Source: JADGNF01 sp964582085 (GTDB lineage: Archaea > Thermoproteota > Bathyarchaeia > Bathyarchaeales > Bathycorpusculaceae). From it: 64,000 nucleotides of DNA. Numbering within the stretch: the first letter of the stretch is position 1; every line of letters starts with the position of its first letter. The position numbers and the translations under genes are program-made. The notes under the pieces were generated by a model that ran no database searches, was not told where the DNA came from, and saw nothing but the letters and a program-made list of their open reading frames with translations. The stretch is taken from the NCBI GenBank assembly GCA_964582085.1, contig CAZOPV010000010.1:1-64000 (forward strand). The letters run 5' to 3'. Below, piece after piece: positions 63,868-64,000 of the stretch.

Positions 63868-64000
63868 CTTTACCTTATTTTAGCCAGATGGTAAATAAAA
63901 ACAGTTCTTAAAATTTATCTTTAGCAGAAAATTTGCGTTTCTGCATATTTCACTTTAGGCTGTATTTTTCAGGTTTTGTTCAGATTCTCAAGTATTCATG

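Overview
The window is archaeal. It carries aIF2-beta, the archaeal DnaG-type primase, type II methionine aminopeptidase, archaeal PheS/PheT and TrpS, Tsr3, a two-domain Nnr, archaeal families of unknown function (DUF1512, DUF373, DUF424, DUF996), an intron-containing tRNA-Trp and archaeal-type 5S rRNA. Base composition is AT-rich. A bacterial-type GrpE-DnaK-DnaJ operon, a PAS histidine kinase, PadR, rubrerythrin and a methanofuran biosynthesis cluster without methanogenesis genes suggest a mesophilic anaerobe, most like Candidatus Bathyarchaeia. That placement is inference.

Layout. 0-21.7 kb is a dense housekeeping region: DUF488, a twice-interrupted tRNA-Trp, 5S rRNA, DUF1512, map, flavin reductase, trpS, pheST, DUF424-aIF2beta, a coiled-coil protein, DUF373-uppS, a YchF/Obg-type GTPase, macro domain, LysE, tsr3-nnr. 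21.7-33.2 kb is an accessory, gene-poor, AT-rich region: MobA-like transferase, two PD-(D/E)XK-type proteins (Mrr-like and Hjc-like), an FtsX-type ABC exporter, a ParA/wHTH pair, a GIY-YIG nuclease, a broken IS200-type transposase, and four copies of an 18-bp sequence confined to about 6 kb. At 33.5 kb an unassigned structured RNA precedes dnaG, which has no ordinary start codon for its conserved N-terminus. 35.1-43.2 kb carries lysC, DUF362 and the operon mfnB-mfnA-mfnD-mfnF-mfnE, divergent from a HisA-like gene. These five Mfn enzymes cover most of methanofuran assembly (tyramine, furan phosphate, glutamate ligation, kinase, coupling); mfnC is not here. 43.2-47.6 kb has an eRF1/Pelota-like protein, small zinc-ribbon and hypothetical proteins, a C/D-sRNA-like sequence, a short ORF containing an exact 41-bp piece of mfnD, and a membrane histidine kinase. 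47.7-64 kb has a large PQQ-propeller surface protein with a leader ORF behind a 12-nt anti-SD match, trmI, a beta-CASP nuclease, an unusual Bud32-like kinase fusion, the chaperone operon, tRNA-Ala, a Vps62-like membrane protein, a methyltransferase and rubrerythrin.

The most interesting items are the tRNA-Trp with two introns and guide-like complementarity to its own anticodon arm, the structured RNA upstream of dnaG, the missing start codons of dnaG and the DUF362 gene, the 41-bp mfnD duplication, and the repeat/IS-end sequences shared between 28.9 and 47.7 kb.
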